Source: Gorillibacterium sp. (GTDB lineage Bacteria; Bacillota; Bacilli; Paenibacillales; NBRC-103111). From it: a stretch of 5,175 nt of DNA. Location: assembly GCA_023511325.1 (NCBI GenBank), contig JAIMBU010000289.1:1-5175 (forward strand). Reading direction: 5' to 3'. A program made the translations under genes and the position numbers. Shown piece by piece: positions 1 through 5,175 of this stretch (position 1 is the stretch's first letter; the number at the start of each line of letters is the position of its first letter). A model generated the notes under the pieces. The model was not told where the DNA came from, ran no database searches, and saw only the letters and a list, made by a program, of their open reading frames with translations.

Positions 1-232
1 ACCGTTTAATGTCTTTTTTCTTCAAGTAAGCCAGCAGCTTACGACGCTGTCCTACCATTTTGAGCAAACCGCGACGGGAATGATGATCCTTCTTGTGTTC
101 ACGAAAATGGGTAGTTAAGTTAACAATGTTCTGGGTAAGGATAGCAACTTGAACTTCTGGCGAACCAGTATCCGTATCGTGGACCTTATGCTCATTGATT
201 AGTTCAACCTTACGTTCTTGTGTTAATGCCAT
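1..232 (-). CDS. rpsO: 30S ribosomal protein S15, 3' end cut by window edge
   Basis: Translation from the ATG at 232 gives 77 residues beginning [10 protein letters not shown] and running open to the window edge. Family members are about 89 residues, so roughly the last 12 are missing. S15 binds the central domain of 16S rRNA at the helix 20-21-22 junction and nucleates platform assembly of the 30S subunit. Hallmarks visible are DTGSPEVQ (residues 21-28) and the [13 protein letters not shown] block (49-61). T22, G23, Q28, H42, D49 and S52 fall at positions known in the family to contact rRNA. The start is secured by a near-perfect Shine-Dalgarno sequence seven bases upstream. The gene follows ribF after 154 bases containing a likely promoter and a structured leader, so it is probably transcribed both by readthrough and on its own, with feedback by S15 itself. 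The sequence looks intact; only the window truncates it. Confidence 0.97.
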   Translation of the reverse strand, partial: MALTQERKVELINEHKVHDTDTGSPEVQVAILTQNIVNLTTHFREHKKDHHSRRGLLKMVGQRRKLLAYLKKKDIKR

Positions 233-335
233 TTACGCTCACCTCCTTTTCTCTAATAAATCTTGATAAATCGCCTACAGCCGAGAAGACGCTGGTGAGA
301 GCGCAATCCAAGCAGAGGTTTGGCACTAATGCCGT
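233..335 (-). promoter_or_regulatory. Structured rpsO mRNA leader, probable S15 autoregulatory element
   Basis: About 100 bases lie between the predicted transcription start and the rpsO ATG, and they contain several complementary segments. A 4-bp hairpin GGCA/TGCC with loop TTAG lies at 322-333. CTCACC (294-299) pairs perfectly with GGTGAG (238-243), which covers part of the Shine-Dalgarno sequence. Nested inside, CGTCT (287-291) pairs with AGGCG (272-276) through a U.G pair flanked by G-C pairs, resembling the GU/GC determinant that S15 recognises in 16S rRNA. An alternative hairpin, GCGCT (300-304) with AGCGT (289-293), would place CTCACC in its loop and free the ribosome binding site. TCTC (283-286) could also pair with GAGA (250-253) as a pseudoknot. 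S15 is known to repress its own mRNA in several bacteria, including Geobacillus, through a leader that mimics its rRNA site. The pairings are read directly from the sequence; the assignment as an S15 operator is inference from position and motif. Confidence 0.7.
240..248 (-). promoter_or_regulatory. Strong Shine-Dalgarno sequence of rpsO
   Basis: The coding strand reads AAGGAGGTG, seven bases before the rpsO ATG at 232. It is close to a full complement of the 16S rRNA 3' end and is the strongest ribosome binding site in the window. Its 3' part (GGTGAG, 238-243) is exactly complementary to CTCACC at 294-299 in the same leader, so access to it may be controlled by RNA folding. Confidence 0.92.
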
Positions 336-340
336 AAAAC

Positions 341-370
341 AGTATACCACAATCCCTAATGGGAAGTAAA
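341..370 (-). promoter_or_regulatory. Predicted sigma-A promoter for rpsO
   Basis: On the coding strand a -10 hexamer TATACT (341-346) is preceded by TGG (347-349), forming an extended -10 element. A weak -35 TTTACT (365-370, four of six matches to TTGACA) lies 18 bases upstream of the -10. Transcription would start near 333-336, just before the leader hairpin. The site lies within the ribF-rpsO gap, 17 or more bases after the ribF stop codon, which fits an independent rpsO promoter. No terminator separates ribF from this site, so readthrough from upstream is also expected. Confidence 0.6.
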
Positions 371-386
371 TGCAACCTAGGAACAC

Positions 387-1334
387 TTACTCGTTTACTT
401 TTCCACCTAATAAAGTTCTAGCTTCATCCGCATCTGCAGCGATCTGTGCGATCAACTCGTTGACAGAATTAAATTTCTGCTCAGCTCTCAGCGGATCAAC
501 AAATTGGATGTGAATCGACTCTCCATAGATGGAATCTGTAAAGTCAAACAAATGCACTTCAAGTGTGCGAATTCCTTCACCGGTAAACGTTGGCTTCACA
601 CCAATATTCATTACCCCACCAAGGGTTTGATTACCAAGTCGGACACGTACAGCATAAACACCATTTACTGGCACAACATAGGGAAGCGCAAGTTCCACAT
701 TGGCCGTAGGATAACCAATGGTTCTTCCCCGACCTTCACCTTCAACGATTATTCCGCCTATCGCGTAGCTTCGTCCAAGTAGCGCGTTTGCTTCAGCTAG
801 GCGTCCATCCTGCAGACATTCACGAATGAGTGTACTGCTTACCTTGCTACCGTCAAAGCAATAAGGCCGCACCACCTCTACCGCAAATTGACCAGCAGAA
901 AGTGTTGCGAGGGAATCCGCCGTACCTGATCCATTACGTCCAAAGGTAAAATCGAAACCAACAATAACGGATTCAATCTTCAGCTTAAATAACATTTCGG
1001 TTACGAACTCTTCCGGTGAGAGGCTAGAGAATTCTTTGTCAAAGGATACCAAATACGTGTATTCAATCCCCATTTCGCTGAATAGCTTTAGCTTGTCCGG
1101 AAGTGGTGTTAAAATCTGCCGATATTTATCTGTTCCCAAAACTTCTCTTGGATGAGGGTGAAAGGTCATGATCGACGCCGGTAGCTTAAGTTGCTTCGCT
1201 CTTTTCAATGCGCGTTCAATGACTTCCTGATGACCCAGATGCACACCGTCAAAATCTCCAATAGCAAGCACTTGAGAGGATGGTAAATCCCGGGCTGAAA
1301 AATCAAACGGCTGCTTTAGTTCAATCACCTGCAT
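387..1334 (-). CDS. ribF: Bifunctional riboflavin kinase / FAD synthetase RibF
   Basis: RibF phosphorylates riboflavin to FMN and then adenylylates FMN to FAD in the cytoplasm. The N-terminal nucleotidyltransferase-like domain shows GDFDGVHLGHQ (residues 26-36), HPHP (59-62), VGFDFTFGRNGSG (125-137) and SSTLIR (166-171). The C-terminal flavokinase domain shows GRGRTIGYPTAN (201-212) with the metal/ATP-binding PTAN, then GVYAV (225-229), GVMNIG (240-245) and the expected catalytic glutamate E259 in LEVHLF. The length of 315 residues is normal for the bacterial bifunctional enzyme. I chose the ATG at 1334 over the in-frame ATG at 1349, which would add MENPP. GGAGA (1343-1347) sits eight bases before 1334, whereas nothing resembling a Shine-Dalgarno sequence precedes 1349. 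The chosen start also puts the GxFDG motif at the depth I remember for the Bacillus subtilis homologue. The gene is 87 bases downstream of truB with no terminator between, so probably the same transcript. No FMN riboswitch is visible upstream. Confidence 0.96.
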   Translation of the reverse strand: MQVIELKQPFDFSARDLPSSQVLAIGDFDGVHLGHQEVIERALKRAKQLKLPASIMTFHPHPREVLGTDKYRQILTPLPDKLKLFSEMGIEYTYLVSFDKEFSSLSPEEFVTEMLFKLKIESVIVGFDFTFGRNGSGTADSLATLSAGQFAVEVVRPYCFDGSKVSSTLIRECLQDGRLAEANALLGRSYAIGGIIVEGEGRGRTIGYPTANVELALPYVVPVNGVYAVRVRLGNQTLGGVMNIGVKPTFTGEGIRTLEVHLFDFTDSIYGESIHIQFVDPLRAEQKFNSVNELIAQIAADADEARTLLGGKVNE

Positions 1335-1342
1335 GGGAGGGT

Positions 1343-1347
1343 TCTCC
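1343..1347 (-). promoter_or_regulatory. Ribosome binding site deciding the ribF start
   Basis: The coding strand has GGAGA eight bases before the ATG at 1334, which is good spacing. This GGAGA overlaps the upstream in-frame ATG at 1347-1349 (ATGGAGA), so a ribosome docked here would start at 1334. The 25 bases before 1349 contain no purine-rich match to the anti-Shine-Dalgarno sequence. Confidence 0.7.
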
Positions 1348-1357
1348 ATTATCGTTT

Positions 1358-1386
1358 ATTCTGTGTAGCATGAGGTTGATTCACAA
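1358..1386 (-). promoter_or_regulatory. Weak candidate promoter before ribF
   Basis: Within the 72 bases between the truB stop and the first possible ribF ATG, the coding strand has TTGTGA (1381-1386) and CAGAAT (1358-1363), separated by 17 bases. Each matches the sigma-A consensus at four of six positions. The gap is the only place between infB and ribF with room for a promoter, but matches this weak occur by chance. Confidence 0.2.
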
Positions 1387-1421
1387 ATGGAATCATTAAT
1401 AAAACTCATTCCTTAAGGATA

Positions 1422-2360
1422 CTAATTAAAAACCTTTTCTGGCTTAAGTAGCTTCTTTTCTTCATCATAGCGAAAGATTCCAAGAAAGCTATTGGAAGAC
1501 TCAGGATCACTGATAGAACTTCCATAGAGCCGAAAGAGTTCTGATGCTGACCTTTGTGAGTCAGTCATTATGATGGGTAAACTCTGGCCTTGAAGAGCTT
1601 TACGTGCCTCTGCTTCAGATACAGTATAAGAAGGAATATGGGTAACCGCCTGATCAGCGGGAATCATGCAACCTTGTAATGTACCGTTTACCATCCGCTC
1701 AGCAATTTCTTCGAGATCAAAGCACTGAGAAAGCTGAATGAATCCAGTCGAGGTCCGAACAAGACCTGACATGACCGCTGGATATCCTAAAGCGCGACCG
1801 ATATCTGTGCACAGCGTACGAATATAGGTGCCTTTAGAGCACTTGGCACGAAAGCGAATTTCCGGATGAGGCCGATCTAGGTCCATTTGAAGAAGCTCAA
1901 TTTCGTAAATTTGGATCTTTCTTGCTTTACGCTCGACTTCTTTCCCTTCGCGAGCTAGCTCATACAGTCTTTTGCCATCTACCTTGACGGCTGAGAACAT
2001 AGGTGGAATCTGTTCGATAACCCCTACATAGGAAGCAAGGATACGTACTACCTGCTCAGAGGTGATTTCCACTTTATCCACTTGTTCCGTTACTCGACCT
2101 GTGGCATCTTCGGTATCTGTTGAATAGCCCACCGTAAGTACGGCTTCATATTCTTTAGGAAGCTCCTGAATGTATTCCACAACTCTTGTAGCTCTTCCAA
2201 TACAAAGGGGCAACACACCAGTCACCGCAGGATCAAGCGTTCCGGTGTGACCAATCCTTCGTACTCCGGTTATTCTTCTTACTTTGGCTACAACGTCGTG
2301 TGAAGTGAAGCCAACCGGTTTTTTTACCGGTAAAACACCTTCTAAGGAATGAAGGGTCAT
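1422..2360 (-). CDS. truB: tRNA pseudouridine(55) synthase TruB
   Basis: TruB isomerises uridine 55 in the T-psi-C loop of most tRNAs and also acts as a tRNA folding chaperone. The 312-residue product opens with the family signature VKKPVGFTS (residues 12-20). It carries HTGTLDPAVTGVLP (38-51), with the catalytic aspartate at D43. The active-site tyrosine is probably Y71 in KEYEA. Later conserved blocks are IPPMFSAVKVDGKRLYELAR (118-137), CSKGTYIRTLCTDIG (174-188) and LVRTSTGF (200-207). The C-terminal third should be the small PUA-like RNA-binding domain; it is much less conserved and contains a serine-rich stretch at about 268-291. The ATG overlaps the nrnA stop codon (ATGA, 2357-2360). GGGGAGA (2369-2375) lies eight bases upstream, so initiation could be both coupled and independent. 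Length and motifs indicate an intact enzyme. Confidence 0.97.
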   Translation of the reverse strand: MTLHSLEGVLPVKKPVGFTSHDVVAKVRRITGVRRIGHTGTLDPAVTGVLPLCIGRATRVVEYIQELPKEYEAVLTVGYSTDTEDATGRVTEQVDKVEITSEQVVRILASYVGVIEQIPPMFSAVKVDGKRLYELAREGKEVERKARKIQIYEIELLQMDLDRPHPEIRFRAKCSKGTYIRTLCTDIGRALGYPAVMSGLVRTSTGFIQLSQCFDLEEIAERMVNGTLQGCMIPADQAVTHIPSYTVSEAEARKALQGQSLPIIMTDSQRSASELFRLYGSSISDPESSNSFLGIFRYDEEKKLLKPEKVFN

Positions 2361-3349
2361 AACAGCGCTCTCCCCACTTCTTTAAGCACTTTACTTACAA
2401 CTTCATCCAAAAAACTTCCCTCAACCGTGCATCCCGAAGCCCGAATATGACCCCCGCCACCGAAGAAATGAGCAATCTCTGCTACGTTGACTTTTCCAGC
2501 CGATCTCATGCTCACTTTAAATTGGTTAGGCGCCGTTTCCTTAAACAGCATCCCGACCTCTACTCCCGAAATATTGCGCGGGTAATTAACTAGTCCATCC
2601 ATGTCTTCATTACTGACATGTAACTCCCCAATGTCCTCGTGAGAAACGCTTAGCCAAGAAACTTGACCATGAAGCGCAAAAGAAAGTGAAATGAGTGCTT
2701 TCTGCAAAAGCAGTACTTGCGGCATCGTCAGCCGCTCCAATAGCCGATCTGCAATCTCATTACCCATCGCCCCATGATCCAGCATTTCCGCAGCGATTCT
2801 CATCACATGGGAAGTGGTGTTGGCATAACGAAATCCACCCGTATCTGTAAGCAATCCCGTATAGATAAAGCTTGCCAGTTCTTGATTCCAGCTCGTACCA
2901 AGCTCTTGAATTAATCCATATAAAATCTCCACCGTTGCTGCGGCTTCTGGCTGGATAAGCTGGGCGAAGCCAAAATAATCATTGGTTGGATGATGGTCAA
3001 TATTAAGCAGTGGAATCCCCGCAGTAAAAAGCTCCTTCATGCTACCGACGCGCTGAAAATCCGCACAATCGACGGTGATAATTCGCTCAAACTGAAGCTG
3101 GGGTTTAGTACTGTAGTCAGCAATCTGCCGATTACCCATTAGAAAAACAAATTTATCCGGAATGCTATTATCGTTAATTAGAATATAATGCTTGCCCAGT
3201 TGGGCAAGCATCTCACCCACCGCCAAAGTGGAACTGATGGCATCCCCGTCAGGATTGACGTGGGACACCACCAGGAAATAATCTCCTTTGAGGATAAAGC
3301 GGCTAGCTTCAGCTAGTTGTTCACTAAAGGGTAGCCGGGTAGGACTCAT
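2357..3349 (-). CDS. nrnA: DHH/DHHA1 phosphoesterase, NrnA-type oligoribonuclease / pAp phosphatase
   Basis: This 330-residue protein has the DHH family architecture. The N-terminal catalytic domain has SHVNPDGDAISS (residues 29-40, metal ligands H30, D34 and D36), TVDCAD (92-97, with D94), the name-giving DHH (118-120) and TGLLTDTGGFRY (164-175, with D169). The C-terminal DHHA1 domain ends in FGGGGHIRASG (296-306). In characterised NrnA proteins these residues bind manganese and substrate. The enzyme degrades 2-5 nucleotide RNAs left by other RNases and converts 3'-phosphoadenosine 5'-phosphate to AMP. No signal peptide, membrane segment or added GGDEF/PAS region is visible, so it is the soluble NrnA form rather than GdpP. 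It overlaps rbfA by four bases upstream and truB by four bases downstream. Its own Shine-Dalgarno match is poor (AGG seven bases before the ATG), suggesting translation by coupling to rbfA. Assignment to the DHH/DHHA1 family is secure; substrate range is inferred. An inverted repeat is embedded in codons 47-54. Confidence 0.93.
   Translation of the reverse strand: MSPTRLPFSEQLAEASRFILKGDYFLVVSHVNPDGDAISSTLAVGEMLAQLGKHYILINDNSIPDKFVFLMGNRQIADYSTKPQLQFERIITVDCADFQRVGSMKELFTAGIPLLNIDHHPTNDYFGFAQLIQPEAAATVEILYGLIQELGTSWNQELASFIYTGLLTDTGGFRYANTTSHVMRIAAEMLDHGAMGNEIADRLLERLTMPQVLLLQKALISLSFALHGQVSWLSVSHEDIGELHVSNEDMDGLVNYPRNISGVEVGMLFKETAPNQFKVSMRSAGKVNVAEIAHFFGGGGHIRASGCTVEGSFLDEVVSKVLKEVGRALL
3188..3211 (-). 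repeat. Perfect 11-bp inverted repeat inside nrnA
   Basis: The arms ATGCTTGCCCA (3188-3198) and TGGGCAAGCAT (3201-3211) are exact reverse complements separated by two bases. In mRNA this would form a hairpin of about ten pairs with a tight loop. It encodes MLAQLGKH, residues 47-54 of NrnA. On the coding strand the following bases are AU-rich (TATATTCTAATT) but not a uridine run, so it is not a standard terminator. No function is known to me. Confidence 0.75.
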
Positions 3350-3702
3350 TCTTCAGCCTGCCCGTCATTGATCTTAGCGAGTAGGGATTGTATGTGACTG
3401 CCGTATTCAATCGAGGTATCCATCTTAAAGGTCAGCTCGGGAACGATACGAAGACGCATCCGCTTTCCGATTTCAGAACGCAGGTAGCCTTTGCCCCGGG
3501 CCAATGCCCGGAGTGTAGCTACTTTCTGTTCTTCTGAGCCGAGAACACTAAGGAAAACCTTAGCTTCGGACAGATCACCCGTAATTTCAACGCCAGTGAT
3601 TGTAATAAAGCCTATTCCTGGATCCTTGAATTCCTTTTGCAGAATCTGGCTTAATTCCTTTTTTAACTCTTCCGCTACTCTACCGGGGCGAATTTTTACC
3701 AT
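3346..3702 (-). CDS. rbfA: 30S ribosome-binding factor A
   Basis: RbfA binds the immature 30S subunit near the 5' helix of 16S rRNA and is needed for late maturation and cold adaptation. The 118-residue protein is a single KH-like domain of usual length. Diagnostic blocks are RVAEELKKELSQIL (residues 8-21), DPGIGFITITGVEITGDLSE (27-46), AKVFLSVLG (47-55) and YLRSEIGKRMRLRIVPEL (73-90), followed by SIEYGSHI (97-104). The kink motif, usually Ala-x-Gly, reads G70-K71-G72 here. The gene starts eight bases after the infB stop. Its Shine-Dalgarno sequence GAGGTGA (3711-3717) includes the infB stop codon, implying coordinated translation with IF2. The stop codon overlaps the nrnA start (ATGA). In Bacillus subtilis a small gene, ylxP, lies between infB and rbfA; it is absent here. 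Confidence 0.96.
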   Translation of the reverse strand: MVKIRPGRVAEELKKELSQILQKEFKDPGIGFITITGVEITGDLSEAKVFLSVLGSEEQKVATLRALARGKGYLRSEIGKRMRLRIVPELTFKMDTSIEYGSHIQSLLAKINDGQAEE

Positions 3703-3710
3703 TAGTTATA

Positions 3711-3717
3711 TCACCTC
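3711..3717 (-). promoter_or_regulatory. rbfA ribosome binding site overlapping the infB stop codon
   Basis: The coding strand reads GAGGTGA, whose last three bases are the infB TGA stop (3711-3713). The rbfA ATG follows after eight bases. Ribosomes ending on infB would sit over this site, which favours reinitiation on rbfA. Confidence 0.8.
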
Positions 3718-5175
3718 TCTACGGTTTCCATAACGAAGGCTTCGATAATGTCGCCTTCTTTGACATCGTTGAATTTATCGAGCGTAATCCCACACTCATA
3801 ACCTTGGGCAACATCTTTAGCATCATCCTTGAAACGCTTCAAGGAATCAATCTTACCCTCGAATACAACGATACCGTTACGAATCAACCGCGCTTCTGCT
3901 GCACGAGAAATCTTGCCGTCGGTAACCATGCAACCAGAAATGGTTCCGACCTTGGTAACCTTGAACACGCTGCGAATTTCCGCATGTCCGATAATGCTTT
4001 CTTTGAAGATTGGATCTAGCATGCCCTTCATCGCTTGCTCAATCTCTTCGATCGCATTGTAGATAATCCGATGCAAGCGTACATCAACTTTTTCCTGGTC
4101 AGCCGAAAGCCTAGCTTGTGGCTCAGGACGGACGTTAAAGCCGATAACAATTGCGTTGGAGGCGGAAGCCAGAGAAATATCAGATTCCGTAATTGCACCG
4201 ACGCCTGAGTGGATAATTTTTACCCGAGCGCCTTGAACATCAATTTTCTCCAGTGAGCTTTTAAGAGCTTCAGCTGAACCTTGAACGTCTGCTTTGATAA
4301 TAACGAACAGATCCTTAATATCACCTTCTTGGATATGTTTATACAAATCATCCAAGGTTACACGAGTATTTGCACCCATTTCAGATAAACGTAGGTTAGC
4401 TGAACGCTTGTCAGCAATGTCACGGGCTTTGCGCTCGTCTTCATAAGCCAGGAATGGATCTCCTGCATGCGGAACCTCTGTCAAACCGGTGATTTCTACT
4501 GGTGTAGAGGGACCTGCTTCTTTTAGGCGTTTGCCTTTATCATTAACCATCGCACGGACACGACCAAAGCAGACACCAGCGATAAAGCTGTCCCCCACTT
4601 TAAGTGTTCCGTTCTGGATCAAGACGCGAACAACAGGACCTTTACCTTTATCCAGTTCAGCCTCAATAACTGTACCTCTTGCCCGTTTGTTCGGATTAGC
4701 TTTATACTCACGAACTTCAGCCAAGAGAAGAATCATCTCTAGCAATTCCTCAAGATTGGTCCGATTCTTCGCCGAAATATTGACGAAAATGGTATCTCCG
4801 CCCCACTCTTCCGGAACGAGTTGGTACTCGGTCAATGCTTGTTTGATTTTCTCAACGTTAGCTCCAGGCTTATCAATCTTGTTAATGGCTACAATGATCG
4901 GTACTCCAGCTGCTTTAGCATGACTAATCGCTTCTACGGTCTGAGGCATAACTCCATCGTCTGCAGCAACAACGAGAATGGTGATATCTGTAACCTGCGC
5001 TCCGCGGGCACGCATCGAAGTAAATGCTTCATGACCCGGGGTATCGAGGAAAGTGATTTTCTTATTGTTGATTTCAACCTGATAGGCTCCGATATGCTGG
5101 GTGATACCTCCGGCTTCGCCTTCGGTAACACTTGTTTCGCGAATAGCATCAAGTAGCGTGGTCTTACCATGGTCA
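3711..5175 (-). CDS. infB: Translation initiation factor IF2, 5' part cut by window edge
   Basis: IF2 is the GTPase that recruits fMet-tRNA to the 30S subunit and promotes 50S joining. The reading frame is open from the window edge (first whole codon at 5174) to the TGA at 3711, giving 487 residues. It must not be read as starting at the ATG at 5015, because conserved G-domain sequence continues upstream of it. The fragment opens in the P-loop (DHGKT, residues 1-5) and continues with [10 protein letters not shown] (22-31), the G3 motif DTPGHEAF (44-51), G4 NKID (98-101) and G5 SAK (134-136). Domain II starts near [19 protein letters not shown] (about 166-184). The alpha/beta domain III follows at about 270-380. 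The C-terminal fMet-tRNA-binding domain contains GYECGI (458-463), ending in [10 protein letters not shown]. The missing part is the variable N-terminal region and the start of the G domain. It is the most upstream gene seen in the cluster; its promoter lies outside the window. Confidence 0.98.
   Translation of the reverse strand, partial: DHGKTTLLDAIRETSVTEGEAGGITQHIGAYQVEINNKKITFLDTPGHEAFTSMRARGAQVTDITILVVAADDGVMPQTVEAISHAKAAGVPIIVAINKIDKPGANVEKIKQALTEYQLVPEEWGGDTIFVNISAKNRTNLEELLEMILLLAEVREYKANPNKRARGTVIEAELDKGKGPVVRVLIQNGTLKVGDSFIAGVCFGRVRAMVNDKGKRLKEAGPSTPVEITGLTEVPHAGDPFLAYEDERKARDIADKRSANLRLSEMGANTRVTLDDLYKHIQEGDIKDLFVIIKADVQGSAEALKSSLEKIDVQGARVKIIHSGVGAITESDISLASASNAIVIGFNVRPEPQARLSADQEKVDVRLHRIIYNAIEEIEQAMKGMLDPIFKESIIGHAEIRSVFKVTKVGTISGCMVTDGKISRAAEARLIRNGIVVFEGKIDSLKRFKDDAKDVAQGYECGITLDKFNDVKEGDIIEAFVMETVER

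Noticed and set aside
26..42. A 6-bp inverted repeat in rpsO (GTAAGC/GCTTAC)
   Set aside because: It lies within conserved S15 codons (KLLAY) and its length is at chance level.
371..386. Possible ribF terminator around CCTAGG
   Set aside because: The palindrome is six bases with no loop and no uridine run; nothing here supports termination.
1350..1421. Possible terminator or FMN riboswitch between truB and ribF
   Set aside because: The only self-complementary element is the 8-base palindrome CCTTAAGG (1411-1418). There is no strong stem with a uridine run, and 72 bases is too short for an FMN riboswitch.
2314..2331. A run of seven adenines on the coding strand in truB (GTA AAA AAA) with ACCGGT on either side, resembling a frameshift slippery site
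   Set aside because: The codons encode the conserved VKKP motif and the frame continues normally through the catalytic site. No alternative-frame product of interest is apparent.
3496..3563. Two 6-bp hairpins in rbfA, CCGGGC/GCCCGG (3496-3511) and CTAAGG/CCTTAG (3548-3563)
   Set aside because: Six-base stems with short loops are expected several times by chance in 5 kb, and neither has a uridine tract or a gene boundary nearby.
4489..4923. A 144-codon open frame on the plus strand
   Set aside because: It lies wholly antisense to the conserved IF2 G domain and domain II, has no recognisable motif, and its composition follows from the infB codons. The same applies to the other plus-strand frames at 504-782, 3491-3733, 3804-4062 and 4821-5156.
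4934..5170. A 78-codon minus-strand frame at the window edge
   Set aside because: It is an out-of-frame shadow of infB. The true frame through this stretch encodes the IF2 P-loop and DTPGHEAF.

Overview
The window is a conserved housekeeping segment of a Bacillota chromosome. All six genes lie on the minus strand. In transcription order they are infB (5' part outside the window), rbfA, nrnA, truB, ribF and rpsO (3' end outside the window). The organism looks like a moderate-G+C Bacillales member. The wording of IF2, S15 and RbfA reminds me most of Paenibacillus and relatives, but that is recall and not a search result.

Layout from right to left: positions 5175-3711 hold the G domain through C-terminus of translation initiation factor IF2. 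Eight bases later, 3702-3346 encodes ribosome-binding factor A. This overlaps by four bases (ATGA) with the DHH phosphoesterase NrnA at 3349-2357, which overlaps by four bases with the tRNA pseudouridine-55 synthase TruB at 2360-1422. A 72-base gap precedes RibF (riboflavin kinase/FAD synthetase). I place its start at 1334 and not at the first ATG at 1349, because the better Shine-Dalgarno sequence contains that first ATG. A 154-base gap then holds an extended -10 promoter and a structured leader upstream of rpsO, whose first 77 codons are present.

The genes serve translation and RNA metabolism. IF2 drives initiation, RbfA matures the 30S subunit, NrnA clears nanoRNA and pAp, TruB modifies tRNA, and S15 nucleates the central domain of 16S rRNA. 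RibF makes FMN and FAD and is a metabolic passenger. The tight spacing from infB to truB implies one transcript with translational coupling. rpsO appears to have its own promoter and an autoregulatory leader.

I found no mobile element, CRISPR array, tRNA, rRNA, toxin or defence gene, and no evidence for an undescribed multi-gene system. The items most worth a second look are the rpsO leader, which can hide its ribosome binding site and has a mutually exclusive alternative fold, and an 11-bp perfect inverted repeat inside nrnA. No clear intrinsic terminator was seen anywhere in the window, and no gene-free stretch exceeds 154 bases.
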